Source: Oscheius dolichura | Lineage: Eukaryota; Nematoda; Chromadorea; Rhabditida; Rhabditidae | Length of the DNA stretch: 64,000 bases | Direction: 5' to 3' | Assembly (NCBI GenBank): GCA_932521035.1 | Contig: OW051492.1 | Coordinates: 868,001 to 932,000, forward strand | Part shown: piece after piece, positions 46,315 through 55,963 of the stretch | How positions within the stretch are numbered: position 1 is the first letter of the stretch | Layout: each line of letters opens with the position of its first letter | Translations under genes and position numbers: made by a program | The notes under the pieces: generated by a model | Databases searched by the model: none | Told to the model about the DNA's origin: nothing | What the model saw: only the letters and a program-made list of their open reading frames with translations

Positions 46315-46815
46315 TTACTTACGTTTCTTGAAAAACTTCTTGATCTTCTCGACGGCTTCATCCACAACAATGCCAACTGTTGCGGTAGTAGCACCAATGA
46401 TAACTGAAGTAGACGCAGCGATGGCTCCTGTTGCACCGATGGATTGACAAACGGATACAAAAGCCGGAGTTACCCCTATCAATATATAATTAGAACAAGT
46501 ACAACTTACCAGCGCCTCAACTCATCATAGTTGCTCCAGCAGTTCCGGCAACAATTCCGCCAGTTCCAAATCCCAGTGCTCCGACGGCAGCAGGAATAGC
46601 AATTGGTGCAGCAAGAACAACCAAAACGGAGCCGCCAAGAATACATCCGATACGAATCAACTGAACCATCACAAAATGAGAATCTACAAAATTAATTAGC
46701 CTACTTTTTTCTTATTTTTATTATCCGGATCTTCAGGATCTTCAAGATCTTTGGGGTCTTCCGGTTCTCCTGGGGTTTGTTCTTTCGGCTTATTCTTCTT
46801 TTTCTCTCCACACAT
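46315..46815 (-). pseudogene. ISG12/IFI6-27-like gene, copy A, with an in-frame TGA
   Basis: Exons 46815-46705 (acidic/basic, Glu-Pro-Asp repeats), 46660-46510 and 46475-46315 encode the ISG12 pattern: IPAAVGALGFGTGGIVAGTA, MMS, then CQSIGATGAIAAST. The family comprises small hydrophobic membrane proteins, mitochondrial in mammals. In copy A the conserved MMSWGAG reads MMS-stop-GAG because TGG has become TGA at 46517-46519. Everything else, including splice sites, the downstream frame and a normal stop, is intact, so decay is recent or the codon is read through. Copy B next door is its tandem paralogue. Both lie on the minus strand. Confidence 0.75.
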
Positions 46816-47046
46816 TTTGTATCGTTTCTTTTCATCTGAAAATAAATCATTGTATTGAGTAGGAGTAAAAAGAAATAGGTGTACTATGTGCAATAGAACA
46901 ATAGACAAAGAGACAATGTAAAACTATCGTCGATGCAGTAAAATCTCCTAGTTCCAACTTGCAATTATTTAAACAATTTTATGTCTAAAGAACTAGATCA
47001 AATTAGTAACATGCAACATGTAAGGAAAGTAAATACTGAATATCAA

Positions 47047-47620
47047 TTACCACTTGTTGATGAAATTTATAATTTCTCCGACTGCTTCATTCGCAACATG
47101 GCCAACTGTTTTTATAGCAGAAGTAGAGTTTACAATGTCTGTTGACTTGAAAAGTCTCTTGACCTCTCCGATTGCTTCATTCGCAGCAAGCCCAACCGCT
47201 GCCGTAGTAGTACCAATGATAACAGATGTGGCCGCTGCAATCGCTCCTGTAGCACCAATTGATTGGCAAACGGCTACAATAGCAGGAGTTGTACCTGTAA
47301 TCAACATATAATTAGAGAACAATTATAAGTACAACTTACCAGCGCCCCAACTCATCATAGTTGCTGCAGCAGTTCCGGCGACAATTCCACCAGTTCCAAA
47401 TCCCAGTGCTCCGACGGCAGCAGGAATAGCAATTAGTGCAGCAATAGCAACCAAAACGGAGGAGCCAAGAATACATCCAATAACAATCAACTGAAATGTC
47501 AAAATATGGGTCTTTAAAATCAACATACTTTCTTCTTATTCTCCTCATCAATACAATTCGGATCTGTAGGCTTTAAAAGTAGGGATAACGACTGATCTGA
47601 TTTTTCTTTTTGAAAAATGA
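47047..47620 (-). CDS. ISG12/IFI6-27-like protein, copy B
   Basis: Exons 47490-47340 and 47294-47047 are clear: a glycine/alanine-rich hydrophobic hairpin (ALIAIPAAVGALGFGTGGI, MMSWGAG), then VAVCQSIGATGAIAAATSVI, then a C-terminal extension (EAIGEVKRLFKSTD and EAVGEIINFINKW) longer than in the other copies. An upstream exon ends at 47529 with EENKKK and a 38-bp intron, as in copy A, but its start is uncertain, so the 5' limit is approximate. It is near-identical to copy A over the hydrophobic exon, pointing to a recent tandem duplication. It probably inserts in an organelle membrane; no function can be assigned from sequence. Confidence 0.75.
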
Positions 47621-47977
47621 TGTGATGAAAATATAGCGTAAAAAGTGAAGAAAAAATCATCAAAAAATAACACGTAAATCTATCAATGGTGGCAATTATC
47701 TCTGTAAATATTGTAATTATTTTCACATTACATTGCACATTTCTAAAATGATCGTTATAATACAGAGTTCTTTTCCTTTTCCCCCTTTTTCCGCAGAGAA
47801 ATTTGTCTGAATTGATGGTGTTTTCCCTTCTTCTCTCGGTCGCGACTTCCTTTGACAACAGCTGTCTCCCTTTCCAACCCCTTCAAACGGTGTAATGCTC
47901 AAATCCTCATGAGATAGAGAGTGTCCCCTTTCCATTGTTCTTCTCTGCTCCTCTTCTTTGCTCTCTTTTCTTTCGTT

Positions 47978-48714
47978 ATGACCATCTCCAAGCAATGTTC
48001 TGAAGTTCGCCCAGCAGAATTCCTTATAATTGGCGGACGACCGTGTAAGGTTCGATTTATCTCTTTCCCCTACACGAAAAAGTACAATTTCTAGGTTCTT
48101 GAAGTTGAAAAGCTTCCTTCAAATCAAATTCTCATTGTTGGAAGAGATTTTTTCAACGGGGGTGTCGTAGAAGAACGACGACCTCCGGAATACATTGTAG
48201 AAGAGCCAAAAATAACAAAATCTGAATATTCAGTGAGAATTCCCCTAATTCTTAGAAAAATAAGGCAATTAGATAACTGAATACGATGAAGAAGATAATA
48301 TAATTACTGTACAATGTGAAAGGACAGGAAATTCAAAGAAAGTCCCCATTCCGGAAGGTTATATCGGTGATGATTTACGAATTGCTGTCGAAGATCATGA
48401 TGGACCGATACGGGTGAGTAATCCGTCCATTTTAGACCAAAAACAAAAAGCCATTCACAATAAACATGTAAAAAAACTAAAACAACGATCAGATTTAGTT
48501 CTAAAAGTATTTTGCGCTGCTCAAGTGTAACAAAAGTAAAAGAAAGCCGATGTTTGGTTCCCCCATAAAGAAAAGTCAATTGTTAGCTTGCAGTACTCAA
48601 AAATGATCATTTTCTACAATTTTCAATGTTTCACTTCATAAAATATGACATTTCCAGGTAACAGTGGCTTCAACATGCGGTGAAGAAGGCATTGTCGCCT
48701 TCCAAAAATGTTAA
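47978..48714 (+). CDS. Divergent eIF5A-like protein lacking the hypusine loop
   Basis: eIF5A is a translation elongation/termination factor activated by hypusine on one lysine. Exons 47978-48049, 48095-48232, 48273-48413 and 48658-48714 give 135 aa. The N-domain is recognisable (EFLIIGGRPCKVLEVEKLPS, ILIVGRDFF, EERRPPEYIVEEPKITKSEY), as is the C-terminal OB domain (EEDNIITVQCERTGNSKKVP, GYIGDDLRIAVEDHDGP, VTVASTCGEEGIVAF). Between CKVLEVEKLPS and ILIVGRDFF the normal loop TSKTGKHGHAK is replaced by a few residues (NQ), so the modified lysine and its recognition residues are missing. Length is shorter than the usual 155-160 aa. It is intact, with small introns, so it looks like an expressed paralogue, not a pseudogene. 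Confidence 0.7.
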
Positions 48715-50351
48715 AATACGGCGTTCTTGTACAAAGTTCCCTAATATAACATAAATAGACTTCCCTTTCTGCTTGTATAAGATGTATTTTCCACAAAACT
48801 TGTCGTCTTCGTCTTGATAAACACTGATCAGCTATATCCGGGGGCGGCCATTATCAGTTCGTTCGTCATAATTGCTGTCTGATTATTGGCTTTCTTCGAT
48901 AATTATCCATCCCGTTGGAATAACACGAGACGTCTTCTTTTAGCTTTTCGCTATATTACGAATATGGCTAGACTATAGTAGATAATAAAGTATAAAGAAA
49001 TAATAAAATACAACACATAATAGAAAAGTAAGAAAAAGATAAGAAGAACACTTTTTTGTCTACTACAGCTCCAATTTGTCTCTCTCGCGCCTCTATAGAG
49101 CAGACCGGCTGACGAGGGGGGCAATTCCCATTACCGCAACGGTTCCTTTGACTCTTGCCGACTTTTTGGGAACGTGAGAATTGGCCTGAGAAGGCGGTAA
49201 ACGAGTACAACATGAGAATTAACCCCGGCCAGCGCAATTTTCGCCATCTTCCTCCCCCCGAACTGTATAAAATTGCCTGCTGCAGGTGTTCCAACCGTTC
49301 CCAATTTTTTCTACCCCCGTTATTGTTCAAGAGAGATCACTACACGTCCCATTTGACACACAGGTGGCGAGGAGGCGAACGAGGGTAATCAAAGAAGAAC
49401 ATTCTTTCCATTTCTTTATTTTCTACATGTTCCTATATATTTTCTACACCATATCCATATTATAAAATCTAATTATCACCTCAGTTATACCGTTCCCACT
49501 AATTAATTGAGCACAAAAGCGGCGGGAGGTAGCCGACTAGTCTAACTCTTCGGCCCCATTGGAAGGGCAAGGGTCGTCCTTGTTTTTTTGACTAGACAAG
49601 GCGAGAACTCGGTTACGCAACGGCCAGTGACGAGCAATGGCCGGTAATGCATCAATCCTCCCAGTCGGGACAACCGTTATCCTTGAGAGATTGACTTGTA
49701 CACGCTGGCGGAGAGATGGCGCAAGCAGGAGGTTAAATTATGTTCTGCTGGCAACTGTCACAACTTTATATGGTTAGAAAATATTCTAATTTTATATTAT
49801 ATCAAAAAAATACAAGCCAATACTAAAAAAATGAGAAGAAATGTATAAAAACAGCCAAAAATTGAAAATGAAAACTGGCTCCCATCTTCCTTTGTCTGCT
49901 GTTTAGCGCGCGTCATTTGTAAACTCCCGTTGTAAAGTATTGCTCTTTCTGGTGTAAGGTTGCAAATTTCAGCTTTCTCCTCGTGAAATTTGATATTTTT
50001 TCTCTTCCGGGTAATTTGTGTAATTTTTCTGAGGTCAATTTCTTCTCTTTTCCGCTAAACGTCATAGGCAGTAAAGGTTTTAAAGGCCTAAATTTCTCAA
50101 AAATTCGACTTCCGGGTACCGGTTACTAATCCCCTCTGCTCTTTCTTCCCTTGTCATCCCTCAATAATCTCCCCCTGCCGATAAACGTCTAATAATTCTC
50201 CCCCGGCTCTCCCTTGCCTCCTTTTGGGCGTGTCTCCTCCTCGCCCCCCTACCGTATTCCTCCTTCTCGGGTTTATATCGGAGGCGTGGCCCCCATCCGG
50301 CTCCTTCTTCCCCTTATTCTCACCCAGCCATCGTCAGAATATTTCCACAAA
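48715..50351. other. 1.6-kb intergenic region
   Basis: No supported gene. A minus-strand ORF of 120 codons at 48968-49330 is low-complexity and has no splice context. The right side is GC-rich with CCCC tracts leading into the SP-gene start, and is probably its promoter. Confidence 0.5.
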
Positions 50352-53300
50352 ATGGTCGAGAAATCATCCCCCATCCCGGAACATCATCATCAAGCCGGCG
50401 GTGCCCCATCTTTTCCTATCAATCTTCCTCTTCAGGTACGTGTTTTTGGGGAGGGGGTAAATTGTAGGGGGTGATCCCCCCTCGCCGCGAGTTTAAAGGC
50501 TCTAATTTAGAGGGGGTTGTACCCGAAATTTGGAGGGAGGGGGCACAGGGTAGCCTCACAGGTAGCCTCTACCCTCTCCTCTGCTCTCTTTTCTATTTTT
50601 TAGACCTCTAAAAGCAGAAAAATGGAGAATTTTACACTAATCAGAGGGAGATCAGTTGATTTGGGAGCGCGCGCCCGCACCCGTAAAATCTCGGCAGCTC
50701 ACCGGACTGGAAAGACCGCGCGCCAGAAGTCAAAGCGCAGAGCTGCCGAGACTTTACGGGTGCAGCTGATCGTGATTCCAGGTACAAATTAGGTCTTTTT
50801 TTAAATTTTCAAATGTTTCCCACTTCCCCGCAGTTTGTACAGCTTCTTCAGGGCGATGTCAACCCGCTGGGTCGCCTTATGGAGCAGTATCAGCGGCTGG
50901 CCGCTACCGAGACGAAAAGTGTGCAGGAACGATTAGAGGTAATTTTTAGGAAAAAGAGGAAATGGATTACGGTATTCAGACTGTAAAACAGGACAAAGCA
51001 GCCGCTGAGAACCAGTACAGCCAGTATCAGGCATATTGGTCCGGGCACAATTGGTCAGTTCATTATTCTCCCCACCTGCTCCCCGTCTAAAAAAGGGAAA
51101 TACCCCAAATTCCTGGAATTTTTCACTATTTAGGCAGTATTTTACTTTATTTTCTATCATCTACCTCTTATTAAAGTGCTATGGTGTTTGTCTGTCGTAA
51201 AAATGAGTCTTTAGCCCGAAATTCCCCCCATTTTCCAAGATTTTCAGCCGTTTTTGGGGAAAATTTGTTATTTTTCAACGATTTTCTATAATTTTACATA
51301 CTTTTTATAGTAAATTATAATAAGGTTGACCCTAATTTCAGAAAAAAAGCTTCCCTGATGCCAATTTTCCTTGAAAAAGGGGCGAAACCCTCGAGAAAAC
51401 GCAGAAATCCCTCGAAATTCACTAAATTTGAAATTCCTCAATTTCTGTTCATTTTCCACCGTTTTCTTTAATTTTTTGTCTGTAATATGGTTTAAAGGAC
51501 TATTCTCTCCACATTTTACCTGCTAGAATCTATATAAAGTTCAAAAAATTTAAGGTGGGAAGCCGCGCAGCAGACGGCAGCCAATTGGCAGGCCCTCGGC
51601 TACAGTATGGACAACTACGCGCCGTATATCAACAATCAATTGAATCTTCTTCAAGCCGCGACCAATCCTACTGTATCCTCTAACAGGTAACCTTTAAAAA
51701 AAGGAAAAAATTAATACTTTTCCAGTTTAACAAGCCGTCTGACCAGGATTAGTCCGTCCAGCGGCGGGATGCCCACCTCTCCAGGAGGGGGAGCCACTAC
51801 CGGCGGCGGGAAATATTCCCGGGGTAATTGTGAATGCCCAAATTGTATGGAAGCTGAACGTGTTGGTAAGTTGAAGAAAATCCAGTTTAAAAGTCGAATT
51901 TGCAGCCAAATGGGGTACTGTACTGTTTGAACCAAAACAGCCACAGTTAGACAGTTAGACAGCCAGATTGGAATTTTGGGTGTTTATTTGTCTTTTTGAC
52001 CCTAGTCTCGACTATTTTACAGCCAATTTTAGGGTTTCAAATGATTATTTTGGTAGGGGAGGTGTCCAGTAAGAGGTGTATTCTTTCCCCCGCGCCGTTC
52101 TCCCTTAGCCAAGGCGTCAATGCGGACCGGCCTAGCGATTTAATTGGTACCTTTGGGCCAACAGCCCAAGGCCCCCACTTGGCTTTTTCTGCCCCCTTCC
52201 CTGGCCGTCGTTAAACGTTTTCAGAAAACCGGAGGAGGGGGAGGGGGATATTGTGATCCGCCGGAGCCTCCGATACAATCAGCGGTGGCTCGGTGCCGAA
52301 AGGCGGACAACCGTAAGGGTAATCGCCTCTCTCTTGACAGAAGATAAGCGGCGAGGGGAGAAGAGTTATGGGAACAGGGAAAAAACGACTTTTAGAGGTC
52401 CAATACGGTACAAAATAGCGCGCCATAGAATAACAGAGCGCCACAGTTAGACAGCCAAATTTAAAAATTTTTAGCTTTTCTTCCTTTGCTGGTTATTTAT
52501 AGCCATTGTTCAGCTGAAAAGGTTTATCTTTGCTAATTTTTGAAGAAAAATAGGAGAGAATTGAAGTAGATCGCTAATTTTCTCTCCAAACGAAGTACAG
52601 TAGCGCGCCACAGCAGCCACAGTTAGACAGTCAATATCCCATTTTCTCTATTTTTCTGTCCATTTCACTATTTCCGCTCATTTTTCACTCATTTTCTTCG
52701 CCTAAAACCTAAATTTTTCCATACTTTCGGCTGAAAATGGCTAACAATACCCAAAAAGTTTGGCGTTTATCTCATAAATCAGTCGTTGCCGTCTTTAGCC
52801 AAGAAGAGGGTAATTTATAGCCGTCTCTCACCTTCCCTGGCCTGTTGTCACCCCTTCCCATCCTCCCTGGCTGTCCTTGGCTGGATTACCTAACACAAAA
52901 TATACAACTAGGCGATAGCTCCCTCTGAGATGGGATCTAATCAGGACCCGGGCGGGGAAAAATTCAAATGCCGTCAAATGGCGGGAAATATTTGGGGGAA
53001 ACTGCCGTAATCCTGATAATTTTCGTTTCAGGAATCAGTAACATGCCGGCAAAGAAGAGAGGAGTTCATAATTGCCATATTCGCGGTTGTGGTAAGGTCT
53101 ACAGTAAGAGCAGCCACCTCAAGGCTCATCTCCGTTGGCACGACGGCGATCGAAATGTGGTAAGTATACTGTGGTTTTTATATCGTTTCAAGACCATAAT
53201 TACTGCCCGCCATTTTGTAATCTTTACCAGGAGGAGACGACGGCCCGGTGGGCTCTGACGCAACTCATCGGGGGGTTGAGCAGCCACTCCCAAATTATCC

Positions 53301-53353
53301 TTTACCGTAATCCAACCCCCTCGGTCATTATGATTGTTTTCGAAACGGGATAA
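50352..53353 (+). CDS. Buttonhead/SP-family transcription factor with a single zinc finger visible
   Basis: SP/buttonhead factors bind GC or GT boxes through three C2H2 fingers. Exons 50352-50435, 50834-50938, 50980-51053, 51555-51686, 51726-51865, 53032-53159 and 53231-53353 are phase-consistent (261 aa). The N-terminus is His/Pro and Gln/Asn-rich ([25 protein letters not shown]). The buttonhead box is clear ([16 protein letters not shown]), followed by finger 1, [20 protein letters not shown] with LRWH. Then comes DGDRN instead of TGERPF. The next exon gives [12 protein letters not shown]... and a stop with no second or third finger; I found none downstream. The last exon is therefore doubtful. 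The 1.2-kb intron before the finger carries 15-mer repeats. Confidence 0.65.
50677..50763. repeat. 87-bp palindrome family, copy in the SP-gene intron 1
   Basis: Arms are GCACCCGTAAAATCTCGGC and GCCGAGACTTTACGGGTGC, with a GCGCGC core. Confidence 0.75.
51937..52632 (-). repeat. CTGTCTAACTGTGGC motifs in the SP-gene intron
   Basis: Three minus-strand sites, near 51942, 52440 and 52615, are the only copies I see outside the first 24 kb. They sit in the large intron just before the zinc-finger exon. Confidence 0.6.
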
Positions 53354-53410
53354 CGAGCAATTCGAAGAATTTTTGGAATAATATTGACCTAGGAAGGCAG
53401 GGGGAGGAAA

Positions 53411-53515
53411 CAAAAAAGCAAAAATAATAAGTCACCGCGGGGATCGAACTTTCGTTTTGCATTTGCATGCACCGCGCTCATCCCATTGCAACAGTGACCC
53501 TAAGAGTTTTCAGAA
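53411..53515 (-). repeat. tRNA-like (SINE-like) element, minus strand
   Basis: Read on the minus strand, TTGCAATGGGATGAGCGCGG and AAGTTCGATCCCCGCGG are followed by TTTTTGCTTTTTTG. It lies downstream of the last SP-gene exon. Confidence 0.5.
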
Positions 53516-54029
53516 GCCGCGCGGACCAGGAGCTGCCTGATCGTCGCCGACTCGTCTCTCCACTGTAAATATTCTCTTTTCTGCTCTATCCCAGTCGATT
53601 GTTCTCCCGGAAGACATATCGAATCCCTTATTCTATGTTAATCTATTTCCAAGCATCTCGGTGTAGTTCCTCTATATGTATTCTCCCAGATGAATCTATC
53701 TTTCCCACATTCTTTTTTTTCTGGATTACGGTAGCCGAGTGCGGTTTCCCTTTGGCAAAGTAGAGACCACCTGGTGGGATAATTAACAAAAGAGAGAACA
53801 ACTGGATAGTGACTGTGATCCAATTAGCGAGTGAGTGACACACGGGGGGATTAGCCGGGGAGAGGAGGACAGAAGGCGGGAGACAAGGGAGAGAGACTTC
53901 CTGTTGAGCAGAAGACAATCAGAACATTATGCTACATACAGAAAATGAATTAACATTTAAAAAAAACAAAAAATCTGGCGGTTATTTGAGCAATTCCCAG
54001 TCATGCAAGAGCTTCCGGGTCGCGCGCCC

Positions 54030-54117
54030 GCACCCGTAAAATCTCGGCAGCTGAAACGCTTGGTATTTAGAAGCGCGCGCTTTCAAGTTCTCCGAGCGGC
54101 CAAGACTTTACGGGTGC
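54030..54117. repeat. 87-bp palindrome family, copy upstream of the coiled-coil gene
   Basis: The left arm GCACCCGTAAAATCTCGGC is intact; the right arm is slightly degraded (GGCCAAGACTTTACGGGTGC). The core is GCGCGCGC. Confidence 0.7.
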
Positions 54118-54433
54118 GGCGGCAGCGGATCCTCCCCGTAGACTTGGTCTCCAATGTTCCTGAAGAATACGGTATCTGCTCTCCAAATTGATTTCTCTCT
54201 TCGTTCCGGGACCATTTCCTCATTATAGAGAAAGGCTAATTGGCCTCTAAAGAACTCATTTCCTCGTCCCTGTTGCGCCATCATTTGATCCCCCCAAATG
54301 GGTACGGTAGTTATGTTATTTGGCCCCGGTAATCTCATATTTCAGAGGGATTATCCGCCCGGACAGAAAATGGGGGCTAACTCGTCTAAATTAACCGTAT
54401 TTCTGTTCATTTTCTTGCTTTTCTCTCTCGAAA

Positions 54434-54931
54434 ATGGTGGTGGTCGATCAGCTGACAATTGCCGATATTTCTGCTTTGGAGACGAGGCAAAAACGGATCA
54501 TGGCTGAGATTTGGGACGGGATTCAGGCGGCGGAGAAGCAGCTGAAGAAGGCCGGCCAGCCGGGGGAGGAGAGGCGACGGCTGGAAGAGGCCCGCGCCCG
54601 GCTACAGGACCAGTGGAACACCGCCGAACAGATGCTACGCGAGCTGCTCCTCAAGAAATACGCACTGGGACCAGCCGCTGCTCCAGAAGTCAAGCCGGCC
54701 CCCTCCGCCCCGGCTAAAAAATACGAAAAGACCCTGCTTCCGTCATTTATGCGGCCGACAGTATCCCGTCCTCCTCCTCCTCCTGTCCAAGTGAAGCCAA
54801 CCAGGGAAAGAATCTTCGTCAGTCTGCCCAGTGCCCCGTCGCCTGTCCGGCCCCGACTGAACAGGAATATCAGCAGGACGATGGAGAGAAACCCCACGGA
54901 CACGAAAAACATCAAATACACATGGAAATAA
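54434..54931 (+). CDS. Unrecognised coiled-coil, Pro-rich protein
   Basis: A single-exon ORF of 165 aa. The first 85 residues form a charged helix (LTIADISALETRQKRIMAEI, QAAEKQLKKAGQPGEERRRL, LQDQWNTAEQMLRELLLKKY), likely coiled coil. The rest is Pro/Ala-rich (AAPEVKPAPSAPAKKYE, SRPPPPPVQVKP) and basic, ending NIKYTWK. AATAAA-type signals follow at about 54930. GC content is high in the coding part. The minus-strand ORF 54523-54921 is a shadow. Function unknown; a small scaffold or cytoskeletal adaptor is possible but unproven. Confidence 0.55.
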   Translation: MVVVDQLTIADISALETRQKRIMAEIWDGIQAAEKQLKKAGQPGEERRRLEEARARLQDQWNTAEQMLRELLLKKYALGPAAAPEVKPAPSAPAKKYEKTLLPSFMRPTVSRPPPPPVQVKPTRERIFVSLPSAPSPVRPRLNRNISRTMERNPTDTKNIKYTWK

Positions 54932-55026
54932 TAAACAAATAACGTTATTTTCGTATTGTTATTGAGAATCTTTCATGTTTGGGAGTTTTGGCGCCAGACT
55001 GGCACGCGCCACGCCAATCCCTCCAA

Positions 55027-55050
55027 CTGCCGAGATTTTACGGGGGGGGG
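55027..55050 (+). repeat. 87-bp palindrome family, degraded right half with a poly-G run
   Basis: CTGCCGAGATTTTACGG runs directly into ten G residues where GGTGC would be expected. Confidence 0.4.
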
Positions 55051-55559
55051 GGCAAGGAAATCTCGCGTGTTTTTCTATCGTAACCCACGTTTAATCGTAT
55101 TTTTCTTCAATTTTTTTAAAGGGAACACTATTTTCCGGTGCTAATTATGATTCTCTAGCAGTTCAAATCCCCCATTTCGCGGATAAAAGCTCCCGGCGGC
55201 CATCTGACCATGAGATCAGAACAAATGGCCGGTATCGGCTGGCTGCTAATTACAAACTACATCTATCCAAAAGCACCCAGTGACAAATCCTATCCAGATG
55301 GTTCATTCTCTCTCTCTTTTTATTCTCTTCTCCGGCTCAAAATATCCATTAAAATAGACCGGGGGAGGGGGATCGGCGAGGCGAGGCGGCGCGGTACAAA
55401 ACGTTGTAGGGGCGGCCTCCTTTGAGGTGACAGCCCACCTGGGAAATGCGCAACTCGCCCCGGTCCAATTATCTCTATCTCACACCGATTAACACAATAT
55501 TGTTTTAGGGGAACGCTTCCCAGGAGGAAAAAAGGGGGTGGGAAGAAAATGGGATGGAA

Positions 55560-55728
55560 TCCGGGCCAGCATGGCGCATTTTCGGGGGAGGCGCGCCAGC
55601 TTTGCGCTTTTTCGGTGCAGGGGGTCAAAAATGCTTGGCACACTGTAATTAATATTTTGGAACTATTACACCGGAAAAGCGCAAGCTGGCGCTCTTCCTC
55701 CGAAAATGCGCCTTCCTGATCCGAAGCC
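55560..55728. repeat. 165-bp inverted-repeat family, copy upstream of the Rab-like gene
   Basis: GGGCCAGCATGGCGCATTTT and AGCTTTGCGCTTTTTCGGTG pair with CACCGGAAAAGCGCAAGC and GAAAATGCGCC on the right. Confidence 0.65.
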
Positions 55729-55963
55729 GGTGTCTCTCCAAAAAAATACTGGAAGAGAAAGAAAATGCCGGCCAATTGCTTTCTGTTCAGTTGTTTACTG
55801 ACGTAGAAACCACATCGCCGGGAAGTTATTGCCCCAACTGAAGGTGGCTGGACAAAACGGGTTCCTCTCGCCTCTATTCTGCAAGAAGGAAGAGTTCTTC
55901 CCCCATCTTTCCTCTCTCTGATGCGTTTTTGACTACTTTTCAGCCTCTGAACAGTTGGAAATC

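Larger units (their letters stand above)
53354..54433. other. Region between the SP gene and the coiled-coil gene
   Basis: It contains a tRNA-like element (minus strand) and one 87-bp palindrome. I searched it for SP fingers 2 and 3 (a TRSDEL helix) and saw none. A TTTTCAG acceptor near 53510 leads into Arg-rich codons but meets a stop in the required phase. Confidence 0.5.
54932..55963. other. Intergenic region with repeat copies
   Basis: It holds a degraded half palindrome ending in a poly-G run near 55027 and a 165-bp inverted-repeat copy at 55560-55728. No exon is supported. Confidence 0.5.

Noticed and set aside
53511..53570. Exon carrying SP finger 2
   Set aside because: GCGGACCAGGAGCTG loosely recalls the RSDEL helix, but the required phase gives KPRGPGAA and a stop, with no Cys pair.
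54523..54921. 132-codon minus-strand ORF
   Set aside because: It mirrors the GC-rich coiled-coil gene on the + strand and has no start context or family of its own.
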